64,000 nt of DNA. Source: Elysia crispata (taxonomy: Eukaryota; Mollusca; Gastropoda; Plakobranchidae). Made by a program: the position numbers and the translations under genes. Positions 31,621 through 43,887 of this stretch are shown one piece after another. The first letter of the stretch is position 1. Each line of letters opens with the position of its first letter. The stretch is from assembly GCA_033675545.1 (NCBI GenBank), contig JAWDGP010005687.1:1386373-1450372 (forward strand), written 5' to 3'. A model generated the notes under the pieces. That model saw nothing but the letters and a program-made list of their open reading frames with translations, did no database searches and was not told the origin of the DNA.

Positions 31621-32097
31621 TGTCATTATTACTATATCAGAAGTAAACGACTCACAAGTTTCAAGTCTAGCGACAGTATTAAGTAAAATAGCAACCAAAG
31701 GCAGCAATACTTGTATTCTTAACACAAAATTTATTTCAACTACAGAGCAAATCTCTGCTGAGTAAAGTGTAATACATAACAAGCAAAATATTGAAAGCTT
31801 AAACACATAAATTTACGTTACAATGTATCAATTGATGAACTAGATTTTGAGTTTAATTATGTATAGGGTTACGAGTTACATATATACACGATTGAAAATC
31901 TCTGAGGACGCTTAATCAAAATTATGACAATTATATTATTTGACTAACACGCAGTGATGTAAAAGGCATGTAAAAATTCTGTTTAATATACATGTAATGG
32001 TAGATGAAAATTCACGTGTAAAGGGTAAGAAAAGAGAAAGTGTTTGGAAGTAACAGAATGCACAAATGAGAAGAATTATATCGAAATGAAGTAAAGT

Positions 32098-32229
<132 letters not shown>

Positions 32230-34012
32230 ATATGAAGTGTCAGTCTACATAACAGCATCACCATCTCAAACAATGAATTAAAGTGTATGGTTCTTTTGTA
32301 GAAGGATTTTCAATATCTTTTTATGTGCAGTCACTTTACAACCTTACTTCAGAATGATCATCGATATGAAAATCAAATTAAAAATCATGTTAAACATTAC
32401 ACCAATGACCTCATGCGGTTGTATATATCATAAAAAATAAATCTCCCCTCATTGTCTATAATAAATTTATGGTGAAAATGAAAAAAAAAAATTAAAGCAT
32501 TAAAAACAAAAAATTCAAATAATGCATTTTATCCATTTTTTGAAAAATTTCCACTTTCAACTGAAGTGAACACAGATCAATTTTATAATGTTGTTCTAGC
32601 AGCAATCATAAAAATGGTACCACAACTAATTTTAAAGGGGAACAACATAGAAAAAAAAATTGAAAGCAAAATCCCGTCTTAATTTTTTTTTTTTACACTT
32701 TCATTTTTTAATATAAAAGGCTTCACAAAATCATTGCTCAGTCTTTATCTTAAAATTGAAAGGGAAAAAAGCATTTAAAAAAGAAAGGAAATTTCTCTTT
32801 AACCTCTCCGAAAAGTAAAAAAAAAACAAAAACATAAGCTCAGTCTTTAGAGAAACAAATTTTTTCCCCCTCAAAAAGCTTAGATAGATAAATGCCCAAC
32901 CCTAAGTAACCGTAAATCATTAAATGTAAATATAGCCCCTCATGAACCATTTGACTGGATGCAAGAAGAATTTCAAACTACAAAAAAAAATGGCATGGTA
33001 AAATCTTTAATAACATGCAGGTATCAAAGAAAACAATGTTGGAATGTTATCAGACTGAAATTGCAAAAATTGCGAACATATAATAGCTTCAAATATGTTT
33101 TGTTGTAAATGAAAAAAAACAAAAACATTTTGACTCAGCCAATTATTATGGTTAGATGTACTACAACAGTTAAACTACAAATGATTCTTCACATGCATGG
33201 CTTAACTACTACAGCTAAGCCTTTCTTAAACTGAAAATGAGGAACAGCAAAATAATGACACTTCATATGGTTAGAGTCTTCCTGAATTGCTGATCTAAGT
33301 ACAATAATTATTTTACAAATCCATTGGCACGTATTAAGAACCCTTCTTTATGATGCCAAAATGCCTACAACATAGCCAAGATATAATAACATTTTCAAGG
33401 TGGTATAAATGTCTAACTCTAAGCGTTTCCAAAGAGGCTATAATAATGAAAGATCTATTTAAAACTCAATGGTTCTGATCCCACGATGTTATGCATTTTT
33501 CGGTCATTTTCACTTAAAGCCTTATCCTAAGCACCGCTCTTGTAATTCTTAGTTGTAATTATGTAAGTTTATTACACCCAACAGCCTAACTCTTGTCTAA
33601 AGTGATACCAGTCGAGTGTTATATATATATATATATATATATATACCAATTTAAATAACTGAGGAAGATACGGGACATAACAAGCCCTAAATAACTGCTG
33701 TTTGTAAATAATACTTGTATACTCCTGTTAAAGCATTATTAAAATTTGTCTGTGGTTCTGGATTAATCAAAGCTAAAAAGGGTAAAAAGACATATATAAA
33801 AAACAAAAAAAAACAACCCCCCCCCCCCCAGAATCCAAGGCACAGAGCGTAGAAAATTTTGTTAAAATTTAGATCTTTCCGAATGTATGAGAAAGTCTTA
33901 AACAGTGTCTGCTAATGTATGAGAAAGTCTTAAACAGTGTCTGCTATCTAAAATCAGAGCTGCTACACTTCCATCACTGAAAATTTTACAGTCAAGGCAA
34001 CACTGTTAAGAG

Positions 34013-34275
34013 AAACTCTTGCTGTTTGGCAGTCCTATTTAGTATTTCCTTATAATCATTGGCAACAGATAAAGTCAACTCTTGCTGTTTGGCAGTCCTA
34101 TTTAGTATTTCCTTATAATCATTGGCAACAGATAAAGTCAACTCTTGCTGTTTGGCAGTCCTATTTAGTATTTCCTTATAATCATTGGCAACAGATAAAG
34201 TCAACTCTTGCTGTTTGGCAGTCCTATTTAGTATTTCCTTATAATCATTGGCAACAGATAAAGTCAACTCTTGCC
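34013..34275. repeat. 63-bp minisatellite, four copies, open on the minus strand
   Basis: Four near-identical copies of a unit starting CTCTTGCTGTTTGGCAGTCC. The minus strand reads a 21-residue repeat (QELTLSVANDYKEILNRTAK plus Q). Flanking sequence gives no splice or gene context, so coding is unproven. Confidence 0.9.
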
Positions 34276-36189
34276 TAAAGTCAGCTAATTTTTTTTTTTT
34301 TTTTTTTGGGGGGGGGATCCTCAGTTCAGGTGTTGCATTCACCCAGATTCCATTGTGTGAAATATGAAGTTATTTTTTTGTACTCACTTGTAGTACATGT
34401 AATTTTTTCAACACAAATTAAAAAAAAAAAAAAAATTAAATCATATATTGAAAAATTAAGAATTTATCATAATCCTTTTAAATAATTTACAAAGAAATAT
34501 TTACCCCAAAAAGTACACTTATAATTTCAGTAACAAAACTGCAGTAAATCAAATTTAAAAACACGTGTAAAATAATGACTGACAAATATTTTTACATGTC
34601 ATTAAAAAGATGCAATTTTTGATTCCTTTTATCTGTAAATAAACCTCATATACAATCTCCCCCCTCCCCGCCGCCCCCCCCCACAAAAAAAAATTACAAT
34701 ACATGACAAGATGACTGTTATAAACAACATCAATCCAAAGTGTTAAATTTGCTTCACACTATGTGTTCAAAGAAAGTAAAACTAAAACCACTACTGTTAG
34801 TTCAAGAGCTAAAATATAAGTATAAAATTTCTTCATTTCTTAACAAGTTCTTACCATAAATATTGATTTACAAGTAGGCCGTACCTGAACCTACTGATAA
34901 TCCAGTACAAACTGCTTGAAATCTGTTTGAAAAGCTCAACAGATCTCGCTCTCAGAGTAAGAGCATTTCAACTTTAGTGGTATTGTGTTTTGCTCTCCTT
35001 CCGCCATGAAATATTCCAGTCAATTACTTCCCTTTCGCCCCCCCCCCCCCCCAAATACTCTATGAAAAACTGAAATAATTCTATCAATAACCTCCCCTCC
35101 TCCCACTAAGCCAGTGGAATCATCCTATCAATTACTTCCCCTCTTCCCGCTGACTATAAAGGCCTTTCCAAACTCATCATTAAGCAGATCAGGATCAGAT
35201 TGAGCCTGCTTGCCTCCTAAACCCGTTCAATGACAGCTCACAATCTTGAGTATACTATAAGAAGAAGATTAAAATTGTTTCATGTCAATAGACATTTATA
35301 AAAGTTTCCACCGCTACCATTCTATTTAACTTGCTTTCAAGCATAAAGTGTGATTTAAAATCTCCATGCAAAAGCCCTGAAAATCTTAGAACAAGTTCTC
35401 TACCCGTACAACAAGCCATCAATGCATTGATTTTTCTATGAAAAAAAAACAAAACAAAACAAACCTATGATAATGAATTTGATGACAATGTTCAGAAAAC
35501 AGAATGCTGAGAAAGGTTGGTGGACTGATTACAGTACCAGTCAACTAGAACTGTTCTCTCCAACATCTACCTCGGTAATCTGTACAGATTAAGATCACTC
35601 TTAACTTTTGAGCGACTAGGGCAAGGGGAGTAATAGCGATTTTCAAAAAGTAATGCATGTTATATTATAATAAACGTATCGTACAATATAAACACTGATT
35701 TTGACTGACACAAATTAAAAACATTGACGGATAATATTTAAAAAAAAAAATTATCATATGATGCACATGTTGCATTGGACAAATGAACATGTACATGTAT
35801 TTGTTTGTGACATGAAGTCTAAAATTTAGAAACTTTTTATGGCAATTAATTTTTTTAACATGTTCAAAAAAATTTCAATTAAAAGATGTTAAAATGTCAT
35901 AATTAGTCAAACCAATCTTGCAACATCTAAGTTGCAACAAATTGTCCTCTTTAACAACCATTCAAATCCGTATCATTTTAAGAGATAAAACATGCAGCAA
36001 ATAATGCATAATAGTACAATCCAATGACCAGAATATTCAGAAAAGACATTCAAATCAAATGGCACTCTTAGATAGTTTGATTATAAAACAATTAAAAAAA
36101 AATCTAGTGACATATCATATGTTGTGAAATGATACAGGATAATCAGCCGTAGTGTCTTTGAATATTCAATTCATCTACCTAACTTAGCT

Positions 36190-36850
36190 GTTTTCGTCTT
36201 TGAATGTTCATCAGCCCAGCTTTGCTGTTTTCATCTTTGAATGTTCATCAGCCCAGCTTTGCTGTTTTTGTATTTGATGTTCATCAGCCCCGGTTTGCTG
36301 TTTTTGTATTTGAATGTTCATCAGCCCAGCTTTGCTGTTTTTGTATTTGATGTTCATCAGCCCGGCTTGGCTGTTTTTGTATTTGAATATTGATCAGCCC
36401 AGCTTTGCTGTTTTTGTATTTGATGTTCATCGGCCCAGCTTTGCTGTTTTTGTATTTGAATGTTCATCAGCCCAGCTTTGCTGTTTTTGTATTTGAATGT
36501 TCATCAGCCCAGCTTTGCTGTTTTTGTATTTGATGTTCATCAGCCCAGGTTTGCTGTTTTTGTATTTGAATGTTCATCAGCCCAGCTTTGCTGTTTTTGT
36601 ATTTGATGTTCATCAGCCCGGCTTTGCTGTTTTTGTATTTGAATGTTCATCAGCCCAGCTTTGCTGTTTTTGTATTTGAATGTTCATCAGCCCAGCTTTG
36701 CTGTTTTTGTATTTGAATGTTCATCAGCCCAGCTTTGCTGTTTTTGTATTTGAATGTTCATCAGCCCAGCTTTGCTGTTTTTGTATTTGAATGTTCATCA
36801 GCCCAGGTTTGCTGTTTTTGTATTTGAATGTTCATCAGCCCAGCTTAGCT
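36190..36850. repeat. 37-bp minisatellite, about 17 copies
   Basis: Unit core TGTTCATCAGCCCAGCTTTG then CTGTTTTTGTATTTGA, alternating 36 and 37 bp because of one A. Open frames here are products of the repeat. Confidence 0.95.
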
Positions 36851-39285
36851 GATGCTGCAGACCATGTGTAAATTGCTGTTAACTCTTTCCTTCATAAATC
36901 TTTCTTAATGAACTCACAAAATTCCAATAATGCTTTTTTGTTTCACTGTCTTTTATTATTGTTTTAAAGCAACTGAGTGCGTTGCTTGATAACCTTGTTA
37001 AAGCTTATGGAACCCAAAATTCTTGTTATATAACATTTCACTATTTCGATTTTTTTTTAAGTTCTCATTTTAGTTATAAACTAAACTTAATGACGCTTCA
37101 TTAAAAAGTATTCTCATTATACAGCACGCAACTGCAAAACTCAACAGAATTCTGCAATTAACTTACAGTGGACAGCTGTACTTCTAATTTATATGTAGGA
37201 AGGCTGGTATAGCTTCTTTACTTGTTGCAGTTTAGTTTAGTGGTGGGACATCAGTCTCTGCCCCTCTGGCAGTTTGTTTCTGTAAATATAATCCTTATGA
37301 TACTTTTTTGTGTAACGATTGCTTATATATATATTGTCTAGCCGATCGTATGACGTAAGGTAATTCTTCTGTTCCTATCCAGCTGGCCAGAGAAGCTTGA
37401 CTTCGGTCGGCTAAGGACGTACTTTGAGTCGGGGATCTTGGGCAATTTAGGGAAACTATAAATTGTGATGCTTTGATCCGGAGATGCTAGATGTAGCAAT
37501 GGGTTTCACAGATTCTGTGATCTCAGTTGGGTGATGCTTTCCCTTTGACGGAGAAAAATTTTCTTCAGACGGCATTGGCCCTTGTTTTATTTTTGGGAAG
37601 TTGGACGACAAACTGAGAAATGAGGGAAGTCTTTGACGAGGGATTACGTGGACTGGGTCTATACTATAAATGTAAAGGTCGTAAAGGTCCAATGTGAGTA
37701 CCTGGAGCCAGTGGAGGCCATGTCGGTTGGAAGTATTGAGTGAATGAAATTACTGAGATCATAGGGGAAATATATTATGACTCCTTGCCTTGGATTATAA
37801 TTTTTACGTTAATATCACTGTGACTCAGACGTTGGCTGACTACTAAGCATTTTGGTTTGGTCTCTTCGTGGCGCTTATTATTCTCACTATTCTGGTCTTA
37901 TTATCTTCTCTGCTTATTCTGTTTTGGTACCGCCTACTTGTTATTCTCACTAGTTAGTTTAGTATCTTTTATCTCACACTTAGTTTGGTAACTCCTATGT
38001 ATTTTGTTCTTTGAGAATTGATTTTATTCATTGATATTTGAGTATGTGCTAGGGATGTTATTTCAACCCTCAAAGAGGCCGTTAAGGTGTTTTGTCAAAT
38101 CATTTTGGCCAGCTAAAGGCGTTCTGTAAATGTATTTATCCATAATTGTGATAAAAATAATATGACAAAACGCCTTTTAGGTCATTGTACATTTATTTGA
38201 AACTTTTACAAAAATTATTTGATGTAAGATCACACAAATATCTTTTCCAACTATTTGTGCTAAAACAATTGGTAAATTTGGTCAAATTTCTTGCTGAAAT
38301 TAATAAAAACACAAATTTGCATTTTTCGTGGATCAAGATTTTCCACTAAAGTGTTTTGTCAAAGTACGGCAGTATTGGTGTATTAACCTCTTTACAAGTG
38401 TCGATAACTTAAACTTCTCTGGTGTGTTCTTCTTTTCTTTAGTTAGGGAACAGTGGCCTTAGTACTCCACTGATACTCAAGGACCAAAAAGTGTAAACTT
38501 TGTATTATTGCATGGCTGCTAGAGCTAGACAGGCTACCATAAAAAGCTGGGCCTGCAATTCTTAGAGTAGTAAGAAGCATCAAGTTTAGATAGATAACTA
38601 GTGGGTCCTATTGCAGTACAAAGTCAGTAACCACTCAAATAGTTACTAGATTTTCTTTAAAGATATAAAGTGGTATTCATCTGGAATACATGCATATCAA
38701 ATATACATGTACATATATATCTATATGTGTGTGATTTAATATGCTCCCTCAATATCTCAATAGAAATAACACAGAAAATGTCCTAAGCTTCACGAGTTTC
38801 TATGTAGAGTATTTCTGCTCAGGCCTTGAGAATTTTGAAGAATTATGCCTGGCTATATCAGAGTCGTTCACATATAATCTAAGACTCTTGCTTCATGTCT
38901 TCCTTCACTGAGAGATTCTGGTCTAAAACCACTGAATCCTGATCTCTTAACTTACACACAGGAACATTGTGACTGTAAGAGCAAAAATTTAGAACCTTTT
39001 CAGAAACTTGTTTGGCTTTCACCAAAATATTTGGTTTAGCTGGACAACTTTTTTTTAAAGTTTGAAGAAGGCAAGTGGTATAAGGAACATTAAAATAGTA
39101 TTTTGTTTTGGCAGTGTGTTCTGGTTGTATAAGACATTTTGGTTTAAAAATGTTGTACCAAATTCTAGTTTTACAAATATGGTTGTAATGTAAAATAAGC
39201 TTTTGCTCTGCTGATTAAAATCCCCAAACTCCCTCCCCCCCCCTCCCTTTTTTTTTTGTAGAACAAGAAACAGATACGCATGTAT

Positions 39286-41856
39286 TCAAACTGAGAACTC
39301 GGGAACATCCCCTGAGTTTTCTTGCATTTCTCGACAAGTCTTTTCAATCTCGGTGAAAATGTCCTGAATATTGCTGCTGTCTTCCAGGTGAGCGGGTATT
39401 GAAACCCCCTCATTATGGCTCACACTCCGACTAAGTTGAGAGTCGCTGCTGCTGGGTGATGACATGACCGTGTTCTTAACTGATCCAGTCTCTGTCGCTT
39501 CGCTTTCACTTGTGTCAGGTTTGTGATTATCAGCGTCCATAGAAATGCTCTCAGAAGGTGAGGTAGAATCTGCAGAATTTTCACCCTCTCCTGGTCCGAG
39601 CTCATAATGGATAATCTCATCCCCGTCCTTTGAACATGCACTTCGCTGGTCTGCAGCTTTCTTATCGGAAGTGCCCGGCTTGGTTTTTGGGCAGTCTGAC
39701 GGAACAGCGCTCTTTTCTTCATCCTCGTCTTCAGACTCAGGGCTCTCTGCAACGCAGGATTTCCAACTGAAGAAATCTTGTCCCTCTTTTAACGCACCCC
39801 CACCTTTTTTTTCTGAGACTCTGCAACTGTCTTTGCTTCCGCTCAGGACTGCAGACATGTCTGTCTGCTTCCTGACTCTATGGGCTGGACTGCATTGAGT
39901 ACTAGTCATATCTACTATCACAGACGGTTCTGCTGAGGTTATTTCCCTTACTTCTACCACGTTTTTTGCGGATGAAAGTTGGCTAATTTTAGTGCGCGGT
40001 GATAAAAGTTTTTGATTTTTCTGTGTGGTTGAAGAAACTTCTCCAGCCTGTTTACCTCTGCTGCTGTTGCCGCTGACATCTTCCTCTTCGTCATCAATGA
40101 CAATGATGTCATTTGAGAGAGGCTTCGGTTTTGACGGTACCAGCACTGCTCTAGAGGCTGGAGCCGTTGCAGATGGCCCTGCTCGCTTCGCTGTGGGTGC
40201 AACTATTCTTTGGACTGTAGGAGGGCGAGACATTTCTATACCTTTCGAAAAACCTGTACCTGTTGATAAATTAGTAGGAGACAGAATACCTACACTATTT
40301 TTCTCACCACTCTGAAAATCAACTCCAGGGGTGGCGAGTGACTGCAGCATCATTTCCACAACATTACGGGATTCCTCCTTAGTTCTATTCACCGACTTTG
40401 CAGTATTCATAGGCATAGCTGGGGGACAGGATGAGAAACTTGGTAGCTGTGGTCTCACCAAGGTTGTGGTCGGGTTTTTCAAGACTTTGGAAGTGTTGTT
40501 AGACACTTTGTTGAGCTTGACTGTAGGAACAGTGTGGCACAGAGATCCGACATTCAAGCCAAGGGATTTCCCTCGGTTACCCTGGCCGCCTTGCTGTGGG
40601 TGTTGTATCAACCGTGATACTTCAGGATGATGATGAAGCCTTTGCAACCCAGTATTACCTCTGTGCCGGCCACCATGTGGTGAGTTAGAAGTTTGTGAAG
40701 AGCCGGGATTCAGTCGCCAGACAGGCCACTTCCCCTCTGATGGAGGAGGCATTGCAAGCCTTCGCATCCTGACACGAACATTCCTCACTCTCTTACAACC
40801 ACGAGTTTCCCGTCGAGATATCCTTCGCCGGCGGAGCTTCTCGATGCGAGGGTCTTTGATCAATGGGGAAGCTGCCAAAGTTGTCCTCAGTACAAAGTGT
40901 GCCTTTCTGCTTAGCTCTGGCTGGGGCCTGAACGGCAGTGAAGACGCATTGGGAATATAGTTGTGGACGTACTTATTAGGGTGTACTGTAGGGGCCCCAG
41001 TGACCACTTTGCTGACAACACCTTGATGGCCGGCTACAGGTGGTTTTATCGCGGGTCTCTTCTGCGCAGGTAAGGTAGACACAGCTTGTTTACTAGCCAC
41101 ACCCATATTTGGAAAGTGTGGAAATCTAAATCTATTTCCTGGACCACTTCCAGGCATAAAACACACATTATGATTATAAGGTAATGTTGAGATAACTGAC
41201 GGCTTAGAGGGAATCAAAGGGCTCCTGATAGGGTTCACCTTGTTGCCTCCCCTACCTCTCTGACCTGACCATGTTAAAAACCCGCCAGCGGATAATCCGA
41301 GAGCACCTAAAGCTGTCTTGCTAGACATATAATGTACTTTACCGTTGTTGTTAGTGTAAGCGTTGTTTTTGGGAGCGTTGCTGTTGTTGGCGTAAGCTTT
41401 GTTTTTGGGAGCGTGACCACTCCTAGCACCAGTTTTATTATTTTTTGAGGAGGAGGGGGAGGAGCTTTGAGGCACACCGAGAGCAGCGGGATCGACAGTG
41501 AGGCCTTGTTTCATCAAGCCTTGAAGATAGGCCTCCACCTCTGGGTCGGCATTATCACCGCTGCCACTGCTGCCCCTGTTTCTACGCCTCACAATGGTTG
41601 GACTTGGATCCGAGACAAACTTCTCGGGCGCCTTACGCCTCCTTTTGCTCCCAGTGGGAAGCTCCCGATCGGGTGAGATTCGTTTTTCCGGGGATAGAGA
41701 CTGAGACTGTTCTGTTGTCTCAACGCCTGATGATAAGGAAGTGTTGCTGCCTCCCGAGGAGGGAATCCGCTTGGAATCCTCATCTGCTGTTGAAGACAGG
41801 CTGCCTAGATCTCGTTTCTTTTTTCGCAAGGAACCATTTTGGCTCATAAGTTTCAT
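39286..41856 (-). CDS. Zinc-finger gene coding exon 3 (residues 716-1571 and stop)
   Basis: Acceptor TTTTTGCCAG then MKLMSQNGSLRKKKRD. A 2571-nt terminal coding exon. It carries SKRRRKAPEKF (nuclear-localisation-like), Asn/Ser-rich and Pro-rich linkers, an Arg-rich block around LRRRRISRRETRGCKRV, IIVIDDEEED, and an acidic Ser-rich C terminus ending GDVPEFSV. No enzyme domain was recognised. Confidence 0.88.
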   Translation of the reverse strand: MKLMSQNGSLRKKKRDLGSLSSTADEDSKRIPSSGGSNTSLSSGVETTEQSQSLSPEKRISPDRELPTGSKRRRKAPEKFVSDPSPTIVRRRNRGSSGSGDNADPEVEAYLQGLMKQGLTVDPAALGVPQSSSPSSSKNNKTGARSGHAPKNKAYANNSNAPKNNAYTNNNGKVHYMSSKTALGALGLSAGGFLTWSGQRGRGGNKVNPIRSPLIPSKPSVISTLPYNHNVCFMPGSGPGNRFRFPHFPNMGVASKQAVSTLPAQKRPAIKPPVAGHQGVVSKVVTGAPTVHPNKYVHNYIPNASSLPFRPQPELSRKAHFVLRTTLAASPLIKDPRIEKLRRRRISRRETRGCKRVRNVRVRMRRLAMPPPSEGKWPVWRLNPGSSQTSNSPHGGRHRGNTGLQRLHHHPEVSRLIQHPQQGGQGNRGKSLGLNVGSLCHTVPTVKLNKVSNNTSKVLKNPTTTLVRPQLPSFSSCPPAMPMNTAKSVNRTKEESRNVVEMMLQSLATPGVDFQSGEKNSVGILSPTNLSTGTGFSKGIEMSRPPTVQRIVAPTAKRAGPSATAPASRAVLVPSKPKPLSNDIIVIDDEEEDVSGNSSRGKQAGEVSSTTQKNQKLLSPRTKISQLSSAKNVVEVREITSAEPSVIVDMTSTQCSPAHRVRKQTDMSAVLSGSKDSCRVSEKKGGGALKEGQDFFSWKSCVAESPESEDEDEEKSAVPSDCPKTKPGTSDKKAADQRSACSKDGDEIIHYELGPGEGENSADSTSPSESISMDADNHKPDTSESEATETGSVKNTVMSSPSSSDSQLSRSVSHNEGVSIPAHLEDSSNIQDIFTEIEKTCREMQENSGDVPEFSV

Positions 41857-43831
41857 CTGGCAAAAAGAGACAAAACAAGAATTGGCCAAAGCTATGGTAA
41901 TGAAATGTAAAAAAAAAAAAATTTCATCAAATGGAGTCGATAGTTGGATACAAACTCTGACATGCGTTGCCTTTAATGGTCCTACAAGTAACTCTCTCTG
42001 CTGAAATTAAAATTTGTACTCAGGACATGACCAGATTATTTTCATGATTAAGTTTTCAAGACGCATGTTGAAGACTCTTGTACCATGTACTGAGAAAGCC
42101 GCACTTTTTGAAGGCCAGTACAGGGCTAAAAAACCAAAAAAAAACAAGAGGACATGCCAGAAAAACTAAACACTGCAAAGATTAAAATTGTTACAGATCT
42201 TGACCATTAACAGACAGATCAGATTTCTGTTCCAAAGCACATTTTGTTTTTTAAAGCCATGAAAATAAAAAAAAAAAAGATTTTTATGTATTCAGTGTTG
42301 AAACTTATCATACCCAAATTTTCTAAATGTGACATGTCAACTTTTCCCCCTGTGACTTTCAGATGATTCGTCTAACATTACACTCTTTCTAAATAAAAAA
42401 AAAAAACCATCATATAGATGTAAAAGAATGCTGATATTTCTCCCTTCAAAATCCAAGGCACAATACTAAGTACTAACATCTCAACAATTGAACGATAAAA
42501 AAAAAAAAAAAACGAGTTTCTCCTGAGCAATAAGTGTTCTATAAAAAAAATAATACATAAAATTAAAACAGGAAATTTACTCCCCCCATAAAAAGAAAAA
42601 AAAGACTCAGGTTCGTCATAAATTAACATTGTCTGATTCGTAAAGCATCCATTTCTTATTCAAGCCTGACAACAAGTTTACCGCTGCCTCCATTCGTTCT
42701 TGAGCCGACACGAGATGAACCGTCATGACCAGACTGTTTGTGAACACCAGACCACAGAGAGCGCACTGGCCCAGGGCGGAGAGGGCACCCAGGAAATGGC
42801 TGCTGATGTGGTCGCTGGTGGCGAAAAAAATAAGAGTAAAATTTTTGCTTTGGTCAAAGTAAGAGATTTCATTCATAGTAATTGACTTGAGCTTGATCTT
42901 TAACTTCTTAAGTATGATGTTTAAAAAGAAAAATCCCAAGTTGTTACATCATAATATAAGGGTATAGCACTGATCTGTATACCCTGCCCAGTTACTCCAA
43001 TCAAGCCAAAATACGCAGAGTTCGACCTCAAGGAAAAAAACAGGAATTAAATAAAGCTAAGTCAGACCAGTTTTGATCTAGTTCCTTTGCTTGCAGCTGC
43101 AACAATTACGCACACTTCTTTTAGTTTTTCATAATATTTATATTGTGCAACAGCTTACTTTTGTAATATTTCCTTTACTCATAACTGCAGTATTTGGAGG
43201 TACTTAAGTTATTCATCATATAACGACATATTTGCATTGTCCAAAAGTTTACTTCTATAAGATAAAAAAGAGTTTTCTCCCCCTCAAATATGAATTTAAT
43301 TCATTTTTAGATCAAGCCAATCAAACCTTTCAATTCCCAATGATAAGAATCACACTGTGAAAAGGTAAGGTGAAAACAATTGTCACAATGATGCTTGTTG
43401 CCAAAGCAAGAAGGGAAGGCATAAGAGGATCAGATTTTTATTTGAAAAAAAATTCAGAGAGGGAAGTAGAGTCCAAGATAGGGAATCAATAGACAAAGAT
43501 TAGAATCTAGGAACAGGGAGGAATTCGGTGCCTTAAAAATCTGAGAAAATCTCAAGAAGAGGAGGGGAAAGGAAGAGTGGTAGTGTTTTACTAATACAAG
43601 AGCCACAGTAAGCTCTAAATAAATAAAAACATAATGCTTCTAAAAATGTAAGTTGAAACAAAAAATAGTTGAGGGAAAAAAAAAAGAGGATAGAATTAAA
43701 AATGAACAATAAGTTAGTCACACATCCCACTTGAGCTGAATTTCTTCGTTGCTGCATATTTTCTGAGGCATAACAAAATGAATTGAGATAGAATCGTTGG
43801 ATCCGTGTTAAGGATCTTGTACAGTTTTTGA

Positions 43832-43887
<56 letters not shown>

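Noticed and set aside
36314-36679. Two 60-residue frames with FVFDVHQPSF-like repeats
   Set aside because: Produced by the 37-bp minisatellite. The period is not a multiple of three, so frames shift along the array.
37456-37692. 78-residue minus frame as a retroelement gag fragment
   Set aside because: No zinc knuckle, protease or paired LTR was found. Composition alone is not enough.
41856-41889. Eleven extra N-terminal residues before MKLMSQNGS in zinc-finger exon 3
   Set aside because: They are intron. The frame starts from a TTG, and a strong TTTTTGCCAG acceptor lies at the exon edge.
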